64,000 nucleotides of DNA from contig CAJNOP010000057.1 of assembly GCA_905250075.1 (NCBI GenBank), positions 231,158 to 295,157 of the forward strand. Reading direction: 5' to 3'. Each line of letters starts with the position of its first letter. The first letter of the stretch is position 1. A program made the translations under genes and the position numbers. Of the stretch, positions 1 to 18,155 are shown piece by piece. The notes below the pieces were generated by a model. The model was not told the origin of the DNA. It ran no database searches and worked only from the letters and a program-made list of their open reading frames with translations. Source of the stretch: Rotaria sp. Silwood1 (lineage: Eukaryota; Rotifera; Eurotatoria; Philodinida; Philodinidae).

Positions 1-1094
1 ATTACGATAATTTAAAAAGAACAATGAATAACATTATCTCTTCCACTTAAGTATATATGTAGGACATTTTTGATGATGTTGTCAATAATTACGTTTCTTA
101 ATGAAAATGAAGAATAATGCTTAAAGATCTTCACTTATAGATAATTTTTTGCCTTGTTCTATCTTTCATTCGATAAAAGTATGTCATGATATTTTTTAAG
201 GGCATTGCGATGCTATCGTTTTCATAGCTCTTTTTCTTTTATCAACATCCGATTAGTCATAAAAAAAGAAGGAAAATATTAAGGGTAAATGAGTTTAAAG
301 TTTATAAAGTAAATAGAATGAAATACATAAATAAAAATAAAGACTCATGAATTGCATAATGCTTAATAAATCATCCAATTTATATGTAATTTTGAACTTT
401 TAGAGTCATGAAGATCAAGAATCAAAACGTGGTGCATCATCAAAAATTCTATTTCGAGCTTAATTGAATGCATCAAATGAAATTCTTTTTCTTTTACTTG
501 TAGAAATTTTTTTTTTCGTTTTTGACGTATATGTATAAAACTTTTTATTGATCTTTTCTTTACATTTCATCGAATGGAATATTATTTGTTGTATGTATGT
601 ATGTATGTATGTATGTATGTTTATAGTCATTTGTGTTATATTTTTTTTCGTGTTTATATTATCATTCGACTATTTGTTTTCTTTTTTTTTGTTGTTGTCT
701 TCTATGGAGTCAATGTATAAATTTGTTTAATTAGGAAAAACATTCTTTTCTGTTGTTTTGTTTTCGTTTGTCATTTGATTGTTGTTAAAAAGATATAATA
801 ATAAAAGAAATATATAAAATACGAACCAAAATCATATGATTCGATTTATGTTATTCGAATATGTAGGTAAATATGCTCTGATAAGGTTTATTTCGTTCTG
901 TATTTACTTTTGTATCGTAGCCTTTAGGGTCTCATTTTTTTCTTTCTTTTCTCCATAAGAAAATTTAACAGAAGAGTAGATAAGATTTGTTTTGTCCTAT
1001 TTTAAAATAAAGCATACTCTTATATAGTAACGAACATTTACGTTATTGCACAAATATCATAAGCATCCAGTAACTTGTTTTTTTTTCGTTGAAA
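1..1094. other. Intergenic upstream of DPYD-like gene
   Basis: AT-rich sequence with long T runs and no coding exon that I can support. It holds a TATG microsatellite at 591-620. A short open frame at 548-730 is a by-product of this microsatellite and T-rich sequence. No clear promoter motif is visible. Confidence 0.6.
591..620. repeat. (TATG)n microsatellite
   Basis: About seven uninterrupted 4-bp TATG/GTAT units seen directly in the sequence. Confidence 0.9.
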
Positions 1095-6033
<4,939 letters not shown>

Positions 6034-8259
6034 AATGTCAAGTTAAACAATTTCAAAGACACAAAAAAGAAATTTGATGATTTTTTTTTTTTTCGTAGTT
6101 GATCCTATTTTCTTTTTTCTTGGGTGTGCATTTTTATGATTAATAAAAGTTTAGTGTGTTGGGAATTCGAAAGATTTTTTTTTTAAACATTTCATTTCAA
6201 ATATGAAATATTACAAAATAGAATCTATAGATTTTTCACAGTGATATTCTAAATTGATAATAATCAATCAATTATAATTATATATGAATTAGATTTCAGA
6301 ATTTCTATGAAAATATTGAATTAAACAATATTTGATTTACATGATAAAGAACAATCTGTATTGAACTATGAAGTGATAATGTTATTATTTTTTGTTATAT
6401 AATCTTCAGTTATTGTTTTTTTTCTACATTATATTATAACAACATTGAAATAGAATAACAACTTTCAATAGTTCTAGATTCAATCAAGGGTAAAACAAAA
6501 ATTTAATTCGGCATATTGAGAGAGGTTAAAAATCGACTTTTTTTTTGCGCCAGACGAATCGAGCTGAAATTTTAGGATATGAATTATGGCTAATACTTAC
6601 ACATCTTGTGAAAGTTTCATCTTCATACATGTAATGGTTGCAGAAATATTTATTTTTATTGTTAGGAGCCCGAATTATAAAAACAAATATCTCTGCAACC
6701 ATTATATGTATGAAGATGAAACTTTCACAAGATGTGTAAGTATTAGTCATAATTCATATCCTAAAATTTCAGCTCGATCCGTCTGGCGCAAAAAAAGTCG
6801 ATTTTTAACCTCTTTCAAAATGCGACGATTTTTTTTTTTAGCAATTTTATGTTGAATCTTTTTTATCTCAAAACCTTTTGAAGCAGTCGAAACAAAAAAG
6901 CCGAAAAAACGTCATTTATGTTGACATTGGAGACGATATGGCGTGGTGTTGAATGTGAGTGTGGATGTTGACTGCGAGTCTAGCTATGGATATACGTATA
7001 TAGCAAGATGTCTGACGAAAGTCGAGATAGTCATTCACATGTACACCGACATCAGCTTGATTGTTGCATTCTCCGAAAAAGTTTACGAACAATGGCTAAG
7101 AACTTCAAAAGTAATACTGGAACCATTAAGCAACTATTCAATGATGATTTTAAAATGTTCAAAAGTTGAAAAAAGATCATCCGCGGTGAACTGGTAAGGA
7201 TAATGTTTATTGATGAAAAAAAAATGGATATTTTAAACTCAAAAACTGACATTCTCTGAGCTGATAACTAATCCGATGTACACCATGATTGCATTAGTTT
7301 TCATATTCATTATTGTCTCAAATATTCATTTTGTATATTTATATTTTTCGATATTTAATTTTATATTTGAACAAAATGAATGTAATAGAAGAATACTGAA
7401 CTTATTATAGCCTTATAAATATTTTACATAAACAACTAGAATACACAAAACCCATATAGAAACACTCAAAAAAAAAACATTTAATTTAGTGTGTTGAGTA
7501 CTCAAAAGTTTCATGTACTAATCAATTCTTGCAGTATTTTTTAGTACAAGCATTTTATGAGTGTTCGCTCGGCGAGAGTATAATCACTAATGGCAACAAA
7601 TAAACGTTATTTAATGCCTAGAAACAAAATTTTATGAAAATATGCACTAAGGCAAAAAATATCAAATATAATCTCTCTAATTTCGAACGTTGTCAAAGTG
7701 TGGGATTTCTTATATTTTCATTACCAAAAATCATATCTATATGACAATTCTTCTCTCGTTTACTGTTCATATCGTATTTTGTTCTAATTAAAATTCAATA
7801 GATGTCATCTTCGATCATAGTTTCTGTTTATAAAATCATATGTATCTTTATTATTTTCACGTATGCGATGTAAACATTCTTTCAATCGAGAGGTTCAAAC
7901 TCATAAGTGATTAGTTTTCTTTTCAAAGTACTACTCATTTAATTATAATATTATGCATAAAGGAACAAAAATATTTGTGAATGGAAGTTTCTAACCAATC
8001 AAATCTTACATCTAATGCCTAACATCACAACAGAATAACACATTAAATTAACTCGAATAAATATGTATTCATGCTTGTTAATTTGATTATTCATTTTTTG
8101 TATCATTTTTATTATTTTCAATCTTCTATTATAATTTATTTGTTAATGATAAATCTTCAGTTGTTTGAAATTATACTTTTCACTTATGCTAATTTCAATG
8201 TCATTGTTATTATTATTATTTTAGATTATTATTAACATACAATAGATATTTTTTAAAGT
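6034..8259. other. Intergenic between DPYD and PFDN1
   Basis: Contains the 3' flank of the DPYD-like gene, a fold-back MITE at 6517-6825, and otherwise AT-rich sequence. Open frames at 5838-6062, 6526-6750 and 6586-6855 fall in the antisense of DPYD or in the palindrome and have no independent support. A short G-rich stretch near 6945-6985 is vaguely like the telomere-type tracts further right but is too degraded to call. Confidence 0.6.
6517..6825. mobile_element. Fold-back MITE (palindrome)
   Basis: Two arms of about 140 nt are near-perfect reverse complements around a centre at about 6670. For example GAGGTTAAAAATCGAC at the left pairs with GTCGATTTTTAACCTC at the right, and CACATCTTGTGAAAGTTTCA pairs with its complement. 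No open frame with protein support. A target-site duplication is not clear, so the superfamily is undetermined. Confidence 0.85.
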
Positions 8260-8873
8260 ATGAGTTCTAATTCAAATGAAAAAGAAACTGAGAAAGTAAG
8301 TTCAAATCTAAAATAGAAAAAATAAATCTCTTTATAATGAATATCTGAAATCTGAAATTGAGGAATACGAAGGTCAAAAAGACATATAGTGACCTCTGTT
8401 TTTTTTTCTTAGATGTTAGGTCAATTACAAATGAAAATGATTGACATTCAAACATCATTAAGAAAATCAACAATACAAATCGAAGATCTTAAACGTGAAA
8501 TTCAACGTTCAAAATTAACTGATAAAGAAATCAATACAATTGATGAAAATACACCTATGTATTGTTCTGTTGGACGAATGTAAGATTTGATTTATCTAAA
8601 ATTAAAAATAAAAATAAAGAAGTTTGTTCAAGGTTTGTTTTAAACAATAAATCCGATATTCATAAACAAATTGAAAAGAAAATCCAAACATATGAAGATG
8701 GTATAAAAAAACAAGAAGTATGAAAATCAATTTATTAAAAACAAAAAAATGTTGATTATTCGTTTCTTTTTTTTTTATAGGGAACAAAAACATATTTAGA
8801 AAAACAAATGCGTGAATGTGAATCTCAATTTAAAGAAAAACTTGTAGGAGAAGGAAAAGCAATACGTTCTTAA
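8260..8873 (+). CDS. PFDN1: Prefoldin subunit 1
   Basis: Beta-class subunit of the hexameric prefoldin chaperone, which hands nascent actin and tubulin to the CCT chaperonin in the cytosol. Four exons (8260-8295, 8413-8579, 8633-8717, 8781-8873) give 126 aa, the usual family size (human 122). Two coiled-coil helices flank the beta-hairpin region: the first includes MLGQLQMKMIDIQTSLRKST, then the conserved turn MYCSVGRMFVLNNKSDIHKQ, then the second helix ending SQFKEKLVGEGKAIRS. Exon 3 joins AT|G across the intron to restore the GRMF motif. The adenosine kinase start lies only 78 nt beyond the stop, so the two may be co-transcribed. Identification rests on motif order and length; the beta-class topology makes another beta-type subunit (PFDN2, 4 or 6) less likely. 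Confidence 0.88.
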
Positions 8874-8951
8874 TAAATTGTTATTGTTGTTTATTGTTTT
8901 TTTTAAATGTTTTCTTCTCTTAATTTTAATCAATTTTCTAGATATATCTCT
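8874..8951 (+). promoter_or_regulatory. Short intercistronic gap with possible trans-splice acceptor
   Basis: Only 78 nt separate the prefoldin stop from the adenosine kinase ATG. The gap is T-rich and ends in AATCAATTTTCTAG followed by 10 nt and the ATG, which looks like a 3' splice acceptor without a visible local donor. Bdelloid rotifers are known to add a spliced leader to many mRNAs, so this may be a trans-splice site of a two-gene unit. That role is inference. Confidence 0.5.
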
Positions 8952-11900
8952 ATGGCATCAGTTACCCGCGAAAAATTAGAGTAAGTTAATTTGTTTGTGA
9001 TTAATTAAAAAATGATTATGAATATATTTTAGTGATGGAACTATTTTTGGTATAGGAAATCCATTACTTGATATAAGTGCTGAAGTACCAACAACATTAC
9101 TTGAAACGTATGTTATAAATTTGAAAATTTTTATGTTAATAGATCTATATTTTGTTAAGTCTAATATTTAAAATATATTAGGTTAAAGGTTATTCAGGGA
9201 CGTTTGATTTTGTATCATAACCTTTGTTTGTTTTGTGATGCGAGGTATGTCTGAGTTAGGTCCTTTACCTTGACAGGATAGAAGACTATATTGTTTCAAT
9301 TGAAAGAATAAATTATAGAGGTCGTTATAGTTACCCATTTCATTAATGCTATTAAGTCACTTCATATTGTTAAGTAGTATACTGTCTGATTGACAATTTT
9401 GAAATAATGATTAAGATTTTTCATAAACTACTTATTGATAACTTTCTATTTTTTTTTATAAAAGTATTAGCAAAACTATTCATCAGTAATTCGATTGAGA
9501 TAATAAAAATCGATTTGATAGAATGTTGTGCACATGTAAGTACGAAAGTATTTATATATGATTTGACATATAGATCGATCTTTGTATTTTATCTTATTAT
9601 TTTTGCATCCGATGAACATATTCAAAATCTAGTATATTAATCTTTTGAGTCCGTATTCAATTGCTCGATGTGAAACTAGACATTTGAGTAATAAGAAACG
9701 AATTTAAAATTTTAATAAAACTAATTGTTTTCTGTTATGATTGGAATGTGTTTTAGTGAATGTTGTATTTTTGTCGAAAAAAAATTTATAATTGCTTTTT
9801 CTCTTTAAATCATATTTTTAACTAATTCATTGAATAATGACATAACTGCAAGTGGGTCAAACTGGGCATTGTCCTACAATCAAAAGAAAGAAAAATTTTA
9901 CTGATAATCATTATTAACACTATATGGCATGGAGTTTTCTCAAGATCGTGGATACCGCACTACTGCCCATGTCTCCTAGCTATGCTACTATCATTAAATT
10001 CTCTATGGGAGATAGTAGAAAAACAAACCTATTGTATGAAGATATTTTCATTTTATTCAAAATTATGAATTTGTATTCTATTATGATAAATATTATATTT
10101 CGAAGGACTTTCTAATCCTTATCCTACAGAATATTTTTCTTAATCTTTGTTAATTCTACCATAGCTGAAAGATTCTAAGGTGTGGGGGTAAGATTGGAGA
10201 CTTTCTTTCAACCTGGAGCTGCATTATCGATTTTGACATATTAGTCTTATTTTTACAAGAAGATTAACCAAGAAATTGTTCCAGTTGATAAAGTCAATTT
10301 TGCTTTCGGACTCTTTGCATAGGGCAGATTTCAGTGAGATGCGAAGCGTCTCGAAAGGATAAGTACTCATAGACATTCCGTTCAGAGTTATAGCTATTCT
10401 ATTGAAATTTTAGATTATGACACGATATGCAACAATAAATTGAATGATCGTATTTCATCCAGAGACAAATCTGATTGTGACTAGAATGCTCTCAAAAATT
10501 GTAGCTCGAACAGCAATTTTCAGAACATTCTAATCACAATCAGATCTGTTTATGAGTGCAAGATGATCATTCAATTTGTTGATACATATCGTGTCAAAGT
10601 CTAAAATTTCAGTAAAATGGCTATAACTCTAGAAAAAATGACTTATTGCACTTATTCGTTTAGAGCGTTTCATATTTCACTGAGATTCACTTTATGCATA
10701 GAGCTTAAAATCAAAGACAATTTATCACTTGAGCCGATTTCTTCATAAGTGAATTCGTTTGATTTTTTGCTTCATATGATAATATTTGTTGATAATATAA
10801 TCGATTTTCTTTAATGGTCCAAAAAATTTCTTTTGTTGTTGTTTGAAATTTTTCTGACATATTTCAGTATATTAAGAAATCTATTGCAATTGACGTAAAA
10901 CAATAAAAGAAATAATAATACACAAAAAAGTAAAATAATTTCCTGTTGATTTCGTTTCTTTTTTTGCATAGCGTAATGACTGACTTTTATTCACTCATGA
11001 AAGTAGTCAAGCGAAAGAGACATAGTTAAAAATAATAATTTTGTGAGAATGATCAATGAAGTGAGAATAATTAAATACCTGTAGTCTAACTCCTATATTT
11101 TCTTACACTTTGTCTGTAACACTTATCCTATTCTGCAACATGCCTACCCTAACCTTATCCTGCACGATGAGAGTCAAGGTAAGGTAACTCTGCATACCTT
11201 TAAGTGTATTATGAATGTATTGAATAAAAATTTTCTTCTATATTTATTTAGATATAATTTAAAAGCCAATGATGCAATTTTAGCAGGTGAAGAACATAAA
11301 GATTTGTAAGTTTAGTTTTACAACAACTCAATATATAAGAATAATTTATTTTTGTAGAAATGAAACTATTCTTTGTGATTTTCCAAATCATCATTTTGTT
11401 GCTGGTGGTTCAACACAAAATTCAATGAGAGCTGCTACAGTAAGATTCTTCAAATGATTCATTAATCATTAAGATTTTCTTTTTTTTTTGTCTTCAAGTG
11501 GCTATTGCAACAACCCGGTGTTTGTGTTTATATGGGTTGTGTTGGTCAAGATAAATATCATCAATTATTACATGATGCAGCTACAAAAGCTGGTCTTACT
11601 TTATCTTATCAAGTTTATGTTGATCCTGAAGGACATGTACAAACTGGTACTTGTGCTGTTCTCATTACTGGAAATAATCGGTAAAATAAGAAAAAAGAAT
11701 TGAACAAAAAAAAAAAAATTCAATTTTTCTCATTTTTATTTTATAGATCATTAGTAGCAAATTTAGGTGCTGCTAATCATTTTACAATTGATCATTTAGA
11801 TGATCCAAAAAATCGTGAATATATTGAAAAAGCGAAAATATTTTATTCAGCTGTATGTTATGAAAGAAAAAAGAATCTATATAATTCAATGAAAAATAAT

Positions 11901-14053
11901 AATAAATTTTATTTATTTTTTTTTCGAAAGGGATTTTTTTATACAGTATGTCCTGAAGCTGTGATGCGTTTATGTGAATATGCTGATAAGAATAATAGAT
12001 TATTTTGTACGAATCTATCGGCACCATTTATTTGTGAAATATTCGGTGATAGATTAATGAAAGCTATGCCATATATTGATTATTTATTTGGTAATGAAAC
12101 TGTAAGTTAATTTAAAAAAAAAAGTAATAAAAGTCTTTAGATAAATAAATAATTTATAGGAATGCCGAAGTTTTGCTAAACATCAATTAAAAATGGATGT
12201 AAGTTTAGAAATTTCTTTTCTTTTTTTCAGTTTTGTTACATAATTTTTTGATGCTTTATTTTAAGACTACTGATGTTCGAGTAATAGCTAAAGCATTAAG
12301 TGAACTTCCAAAAAAAAATACTAAACGTCCACGTGTGGTTGTTATTACACAAGGTCCTGACCCAACTATACTTGCTATTAGTATGAAATTTTTTGTATAA
12401 AAAGAAAAATATTTATTTTTTGGTTTCTTTTTTCTAGCTGGAAAAGATATTAAAGAATTTGAAGTTAAAAAACCATTAGAAATTGTTGATACAAATGGTG
12501 CTGGTGATTCGTTTGTTGGTGGTATGTTTCGTATAGATATAATTTTTAATGAATTATTTGAAATAAATCTTATTTTTTAATACTATTTATTCTAAGAATA
12601 ATATTATATTCTTGTTTAATTGTTATTGATATAATCATTCAGATAGAAATTTTAAAATAACATTAAAAAAAAGATTCGATTTTGTATTCTTTTGGATACA
12701 GGATGTTTAAAGTTAAATTTTTGCACTCATTAACAGAGATGCTTTGGTTGTCTTGTTTCTTTCCCTGTTTTATAATCCTTTTTTTCGTCTTGCAAGTAAG
12801 AAAAAAATATGACAATTATGATAGTTAGGATTATTTTGAATGATAATTAATTCTGACACTTCAGTCTGGTTTCTTTTATATAGAAAAGCTTGTCTTCAAA
12901 GGGTTAACACATGGGTACAATATACACGTCATAGTTTTTGACACTGATTAATGGGATTAAAATGAACAACTATCTTTATTATTAATATAGTCGCAGTGAC
13001 AGAACACACCTATAATGTAAGATGGATAGTCACGCATAAAAAAAAAAGTAAAGGTTTTCAGAATATTCAATATAGAGATCAAAATACTGAAAAAAAAGTT
13101 TTCCGTTGTCCGTAAGTAAGACTCGATGATATTAGAAAAAGTCTAACAGAATACTTGCAATTAACTCTTCCTTAGAGAGCTATGATCGTTTAACCAAATT
13201 TCTGACCTAGAGCAAGCTATTTATATGAAAATAAAATGCTTAAATTTGAATGAGAAATTTCGCTCATAAATAGATCTTATGAATCTTTGAATGTCCTAAA
13301 ATTTTCAGGTTAAACAAATGCCTACTTCTTGAGATATTGAAAGTCAAAGAAAAGACAATTTTTGTGACTTGTTTCTAAAATAGGATCATATTCTCTGAAT
13401 ATACAGCATATCAAGAAGGCAGCATTCATTTTGCCATTATGAGATCTATTTGTGGGCTAAATGCCAGATGTAAATTCTTTCATCTGATTTTCTTGCAGAT
13501 AGTTTTTCACACATGAAAAATTTGGTATAACAGTTATAATTATCATCGAAAAGTCAAATAGCATGAGTTTGTCTAGACTCATTGAGTCTTATTTATGAAC
13601 GATATATTGAACTCGAACACATGATATCAGTTGGATAAATTGTTTTCTTAGCTGTAGCAAAAGATCTATTTGAGATTGTCCAGTATCTTAACTTTAGTAC
13701 CATAAATTATTGGTCATTTTTAAAATTCGTTTTACTTAGATGATCAATGCAGATAGCTTCATAAAGTCTGTCATAAAATGATTTTGAGATCCATCAGCTT
13801 TTATGACTAATAAGTCATAGAAGCACCGATTCATACTTCTAAAGTTCTCCAGATCAATATTAGAAAATCATTGAAAAAAAAAAAGCAAAATTTCTGATTT
13901 ATTATTTCAGGTTTTCTTGCTTATTTGGCGCTTGGTAAAACTCATGAAGAAGCAGTTCAAGCTGGTGCTTATTGTGCTTTTGAATGTATTCAACAATTTG
14001 GTTGTACTTATCCAGAAAAACCTAATTTTGATCCAACAACATTTGTTGCGTAA
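8952..14053 (+). CDS. ADK: Adenosine kinase
   Basis: Phosphorylates adenosine to AMP with ATP (purine salvage, control of adenosine and the methylation cycle). Eleven exons (8952-8980, 9033-9107, 11252-11305, 11358-11439, 11499-11680, 11747-11852, 11931-12101, 12160-12198, 12266-12380, 12438-12521, 13911-14053) give 359 aa in perfect phase; human isoforms are 345-362 aa. PfkB-family landmarks are in order: N-terminal substrate lid GIGNPLLDISAEVP, the motif VAGGSTQNSMRAATWLLQQP, NLGAANHF, PYIDYLFGNETE, and near the C-terminus the PfkB signature VDTNGAGDSFVGGFLAYL, whose GAGD aspartate is the catalytic base. Two introns are much larger than the rest: 9108-11251 contains a fold-back MITE, and 12522-13910 contains nothing that I recognise. 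AATAAA at 14259-14264 is a candidate polyadenylation signal. Confidence 0.97.
10270..10746. mobile_element. Diverged fold-back MITE in ADK intron 2
   Basis: Imperfect palindrome of about 475 bp centred near 10505. The inner arms are best conserved: CTAGAATGCTCTCAAAAATT faces TTTTCAGAACATTCTAATCA, and the CAATAAATTGAATGATC segment faces its complement at 10568-10585. The outer arms are more decayed. No protein-coding capacity. It sits inside the 2.1-kb intron of the adenosine kinase gene and largely explains that intron's size. Confidence 0.75.
12522..13910. other. Large ADK intron 10
   Basis: A 1389-nt intron with a GTATGT donor and TTATTTCAG acceptor. AT-rich. I see no exon, repeat arm or RNA gene in it. 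Confidence 0.7.
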
Positions 14054-14389
14054 AAAAAATCAACGTTTGACAAATGTCAAACGTTTCTTTCCTATGATAA
14101 TGTCATTTTTTTTCAGTTTAAATCATTTCATCAATCAAAGTGTTTGATTTTTGTTTTTGTTTAATGAGCATCTAAATTTACATGAGTTTGGGTTTTTTAG
14201 ATTATTTTAAAATGAATATTTCAGCATGTAATATTCAAAATTGATACAAGACAACACAAATAAAATATTATCGTTATTTTTTCCTGTTTTTTTTTTGTTT
14301 TATTCTTCCATAAGGTAAAGAAATCATTACAATTGAAATGAATTTCTTTTTTATTTTTATTTTGTCATTTATCTTTTAGTTTTGATAAT

Positions 14390-17300
14390 ATGGACAATAA
14401 CAGTAACAATAATCGAACATCCGTTACTGCTAATACATCGTCAAATACAAATGCAACTACAACATCAACAACAACAATAGCAAACTCATCTGCATCCGCA
14501 TCTTCCTCATCATCTGCAACATCATCATCAATTCGACAAAGTCATAAACGAACATTTTCTGAATCAGATTCATCATCACGTACAGAACGACATTTATGTT
14601 CATTTTCACATTTATGGATTATTAAGTACGAAAATAGTTTCATTACTTATCTTAATTATACTAACAAATGTTGTCAATTTTTCACAGAAAACATTCACTT
14701 GCTTATGTTTTCAGTCTCTATTCTAAAATCAAAACTTTATATATATATATTAACTAATATGATTTTTTTTTAATTTTTAGTTATCTTTCATCATACATTG
14801 ATGATTCGAATTCTACTTGTCTTCAATCGGAATCATTTTCACCTGTTAATACACCTTATTCAAATACACGTTGGAGTTTAAAATTGTATCCACGTGGTTT
14901 AAATGAAAAACAACATACAAATAATAATATAGCTATATTTCTTAAATATGTTAGTGGTACAATGCCAACAATAAAAGCTAAAGCTGAATTTAGTGTTGTT
15001 AGTCGTAATAATGAACTTGTTATGTTACGTTCAACAAATTTTCATACATTTTCATCTGGAAATGATTGGGGTTATTCAGGTAAAAAAGAAAAATATTTAA
15101 GAAGAAAAAAAAAAGAAAATTAATTTTTTTTTCTGTTTGTAAAGAATTTCTTGATGGAAATTATTTAAATTCTCGTCGAAATGATCTTATAACAGATGAT
15201 CGTCTACGAGTTTATGTTCGTGTTGTATTAGTTGATGAAAAAGAAACAACTACAGGTGATTTACTTCGTCATCCACATCATCATCATCCATCATCAATTT
15301 TACCACCACCACCACCACCGCCACTACCATCAACACCAACACCTGCACCTACACCATCATCACAACATCCAATTCAACAACAACAACAACAACAACAACC
15401 ATCTAGCGCTATCCCAAAAACTCAAGCATCAACATCATCATCATCAGCATCATCATCAACAGCAACATCAATGAATAATTCAAATCCATCAAGTGCATCA
15501 ACAACATCATCAACAATTATATCTGGTTTATTTACAGATGATAAAGAACGTTTTAAATCATTAGAACTTTTATCAAGTCAAATAAAAACCCTTTTAGATG
15601 ATGAACGTTTTGCTGACGTACATATTCATGTTATACCTAAACAACAAACAACAACTCAACAACAACAGCAACAACAACCAATTATTAATGATGATCATAG
15701 AAAGTCAAATCGAACTAAACATCAAAGAATATCTTCAAAATATCATCAACAACAACATCCATCATGTTCATCTTGTCATTGTACATCAGAAAAAAATAAA
15801 TCTTCTAGTACAACTAACGAACAAATATCTGATCATCATGAACAGTCATCGTCAGGTATAAAAATTTATTAATAAATAAATATCTTTTTAATAGGATCGT
15901 AGATTCTCATGAAATTAAAACATTCATAGAAAAGACTATGCAAACATATGGCACAGTTTTATTACAAATATGTGCCTTCGTTCTCAATCAATTTTATGCC
16001 AGTTTCTAGAGCTCGATGTGATAAAGTATGCTTTCTGTTGAGGAGCTAGATCGATCTCAATATCAGATAATTGATTGTGAATTATTATTTCGAAAATTTC
16101 AATTATGTTAGTTTATTTCTCAGCATTGAATACTAGATACAAATTTATTTTACTGTACATATTCACACAATCAATATAAATAGAAATTCTAACTCTGTTT
16201 CAACATTATTAATACTATAGATGTACGAAACTCAACTGCTTTTATCAAAAATGCATCTACTATCAATTGTATATGCATCTATTTACGACATATATATATG
16301 TTTATCATGTTTGAATAATCTGCCTTATCGGTTGTATTTTGTTATAGAAACATTTGAGAAAACAACTATATAGAATGTAGACTATTGAAAACAAGATATC
16401 TGATAAGGCTTTAATTGATGGGGATGCATCAAATCCAATTCTCAGATTTGGTCTTTGAGAAATTAGTATCGAATTATTAATTTATGTTAATATGCTTGCT
16501 ATTAGCAATTCTATAACAACTAAATCCAGTCGAACTAAAATTCAAATTCAAATCCAAACATAAAACAAAAATTTGGAATTGGTCCATCCTTATTAAGTAC
16601 TACGTATTTAAAGTAGTTTTTCCATATAATCTTGATCAATTTTGAGACGATAGTTCGATTCTATACAGTCACTGTATCAATAGTATTGAAAAATTTAAAG
16701 TATAGACCTAGTTAGAACTTCTATTTACGCTGATTGTATGCATATGTATAGTCAATGAAGACATATCGTAAGATATTTTTCAAGGATAAGAATTCGCCAA
16801 TAGACAGACTTAATATCTTAACTAGGGTTCATCGTATTCAAAAATTTTAGACCGAGACTCAAATCTTACTTTTAATGAAAATTTTCAAACTGCACTTGTA
16901 AGCCACTTCGAATGTATAAAATACTTTTTGTGATTATTTGTATTCACTAATTAACATACCTTAAACATTATAATTAGCTCTTACTGTTAGAACAGTGCTT
17001 GTCGAAATGTTTAGATCCGGATCCGAGTCCTATCCGACAAATTAATGTATTGAATATGTTCTATGAATGAGTAATATGACTATAATATTCATTTTCATTA
17101 ATAATATTCTTAGAGAAATTTATATTTTATTTTATTTTTTAGTTATCTGCAAAGATTCTGAATCAGATAATTTTGATTGTCGTCATTCAACAAATCTTTC
17201 GTCTCAAAATTATACATTTTCTAGTTCATCATCGTCATCATCATCATCATCATCCTCGACAACTCCAATAACACGTCGAACAACTCGTTCAACAACTTCA

Positions 17301-18155
17301 TTATTATCACGTATTGCTCAAATTTCATCATCATTATCATTATCATCTGAAATAAATCCTTCATCATCAAATTGTTCAACATCATTTATTGAACCATCAT
17401 CATCATCCGAAATATGTTCATCGTCTTCCATATTATCATTATCATCAAATATAAAACGTTGTTCATGTATATGTCATTATCAAGATAATACAGAACAAGA
17501 TATACATATAGATATACAGCAATCTCATTTAAAATATTCTAATATAACACCATTAGCGACATTTCATGCTCATAAAGCTATATTAATGTCTCGTTCATCA
17601 TCATTTGCAACACAAATACGTAATTCAACAAATTATCATAATAAAACAAATTCAAAATTACCATCAATTGATTTATATATTGATGATCTTGATCCATCAA
17701 CTGTACGTATAATGCTTATTTATATATATACAGGTCGTTTAATAACATCAAATGATGATATAAAAACAAATATAAATGCTATTGATTTATTTCGTGCTGC
17801 TGTTAAATATGATTTACATGAATTACGTCAATTAGCTAAATCTACTATGTTAGATGTATTAAAAATTGATAATGCTATTGAAATGCTTGAAGTTAGTGAT
17901 CAAGCTAATGATGTATCACTTAAACAACAAGTTTTAGCTTTTATACGTTCAAATGCATCAGCTGTATCAAAAACAAATAATTGGTTACAATTTACTAAAC
18001 GTTATCCACATTTAGTTATTGATGCATTTCGTTCACTTGTTACACCACCATCAACAACAAATACAAAACATAATAATAATAATAATAATGCTAATAATAA
18101 TTTTCATTCAACATCATTAACTACAACAAGTAAACAATATTCAAAATATGATTAA
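14390..18155 (+). CDS. SPOP-like MATH-BTB protein, BTB interrupted by low-complexity insert
   Basis: Probable substrate adaptor of a cullin-3 ubiquitin ligase. Four exons (14390-14625, 14781-15079, 15145-15855, 17143-18155) chain in phase to 752 aa, twice the length of SPOP (374). Residues 1-70 are Ser/Thr/Asn-rich. A MATH domain follows (about 70-205): HLWIINYLSSYI, WSLKLYPRGLNE, FSSGNDWGYSEFLDGNYL and DDRLRVYVRVVLV match SPOP in order. A His/Pro/Gln/Ser linker leads to the first BTB strand (LLDDERFADVHIHV, near 340-355). About 200 residues of Gln/Ser-rich sequence then split the BTB, which resumes at FHAHKAILMSRSSSFATQI, IMLIYIYTGRL and the BACK-like helix ending YPHLVIDAFRSLV. The frame stays open throughout. 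A TTTTAG acceptor-like motif 10 nt before the ATG could mark a 5'UTR intron or trans-splice site. AATAAA at 18351. Confidence 0.88.
15856..17142. other. Large intron 3 of the MATH-BTB gene
   Basis: 1287-nt intron located inside the low-complexity insert of the BTB domain. AT-rich with no repeat or exon that I recognise. Confidence 0.65.

Noticed and set aside
6526..6855. Two overlapping open frames with almost the same protein on opposite strands
   Set aside because: They are the mirror reading of one palindromic MITE, not two genes.
6940..7060. A ninth telomere-like tract near the DPYD gene
   Set aside because: Only a few GTGTGG-like units and no convincing C-rich arm; likely chance.
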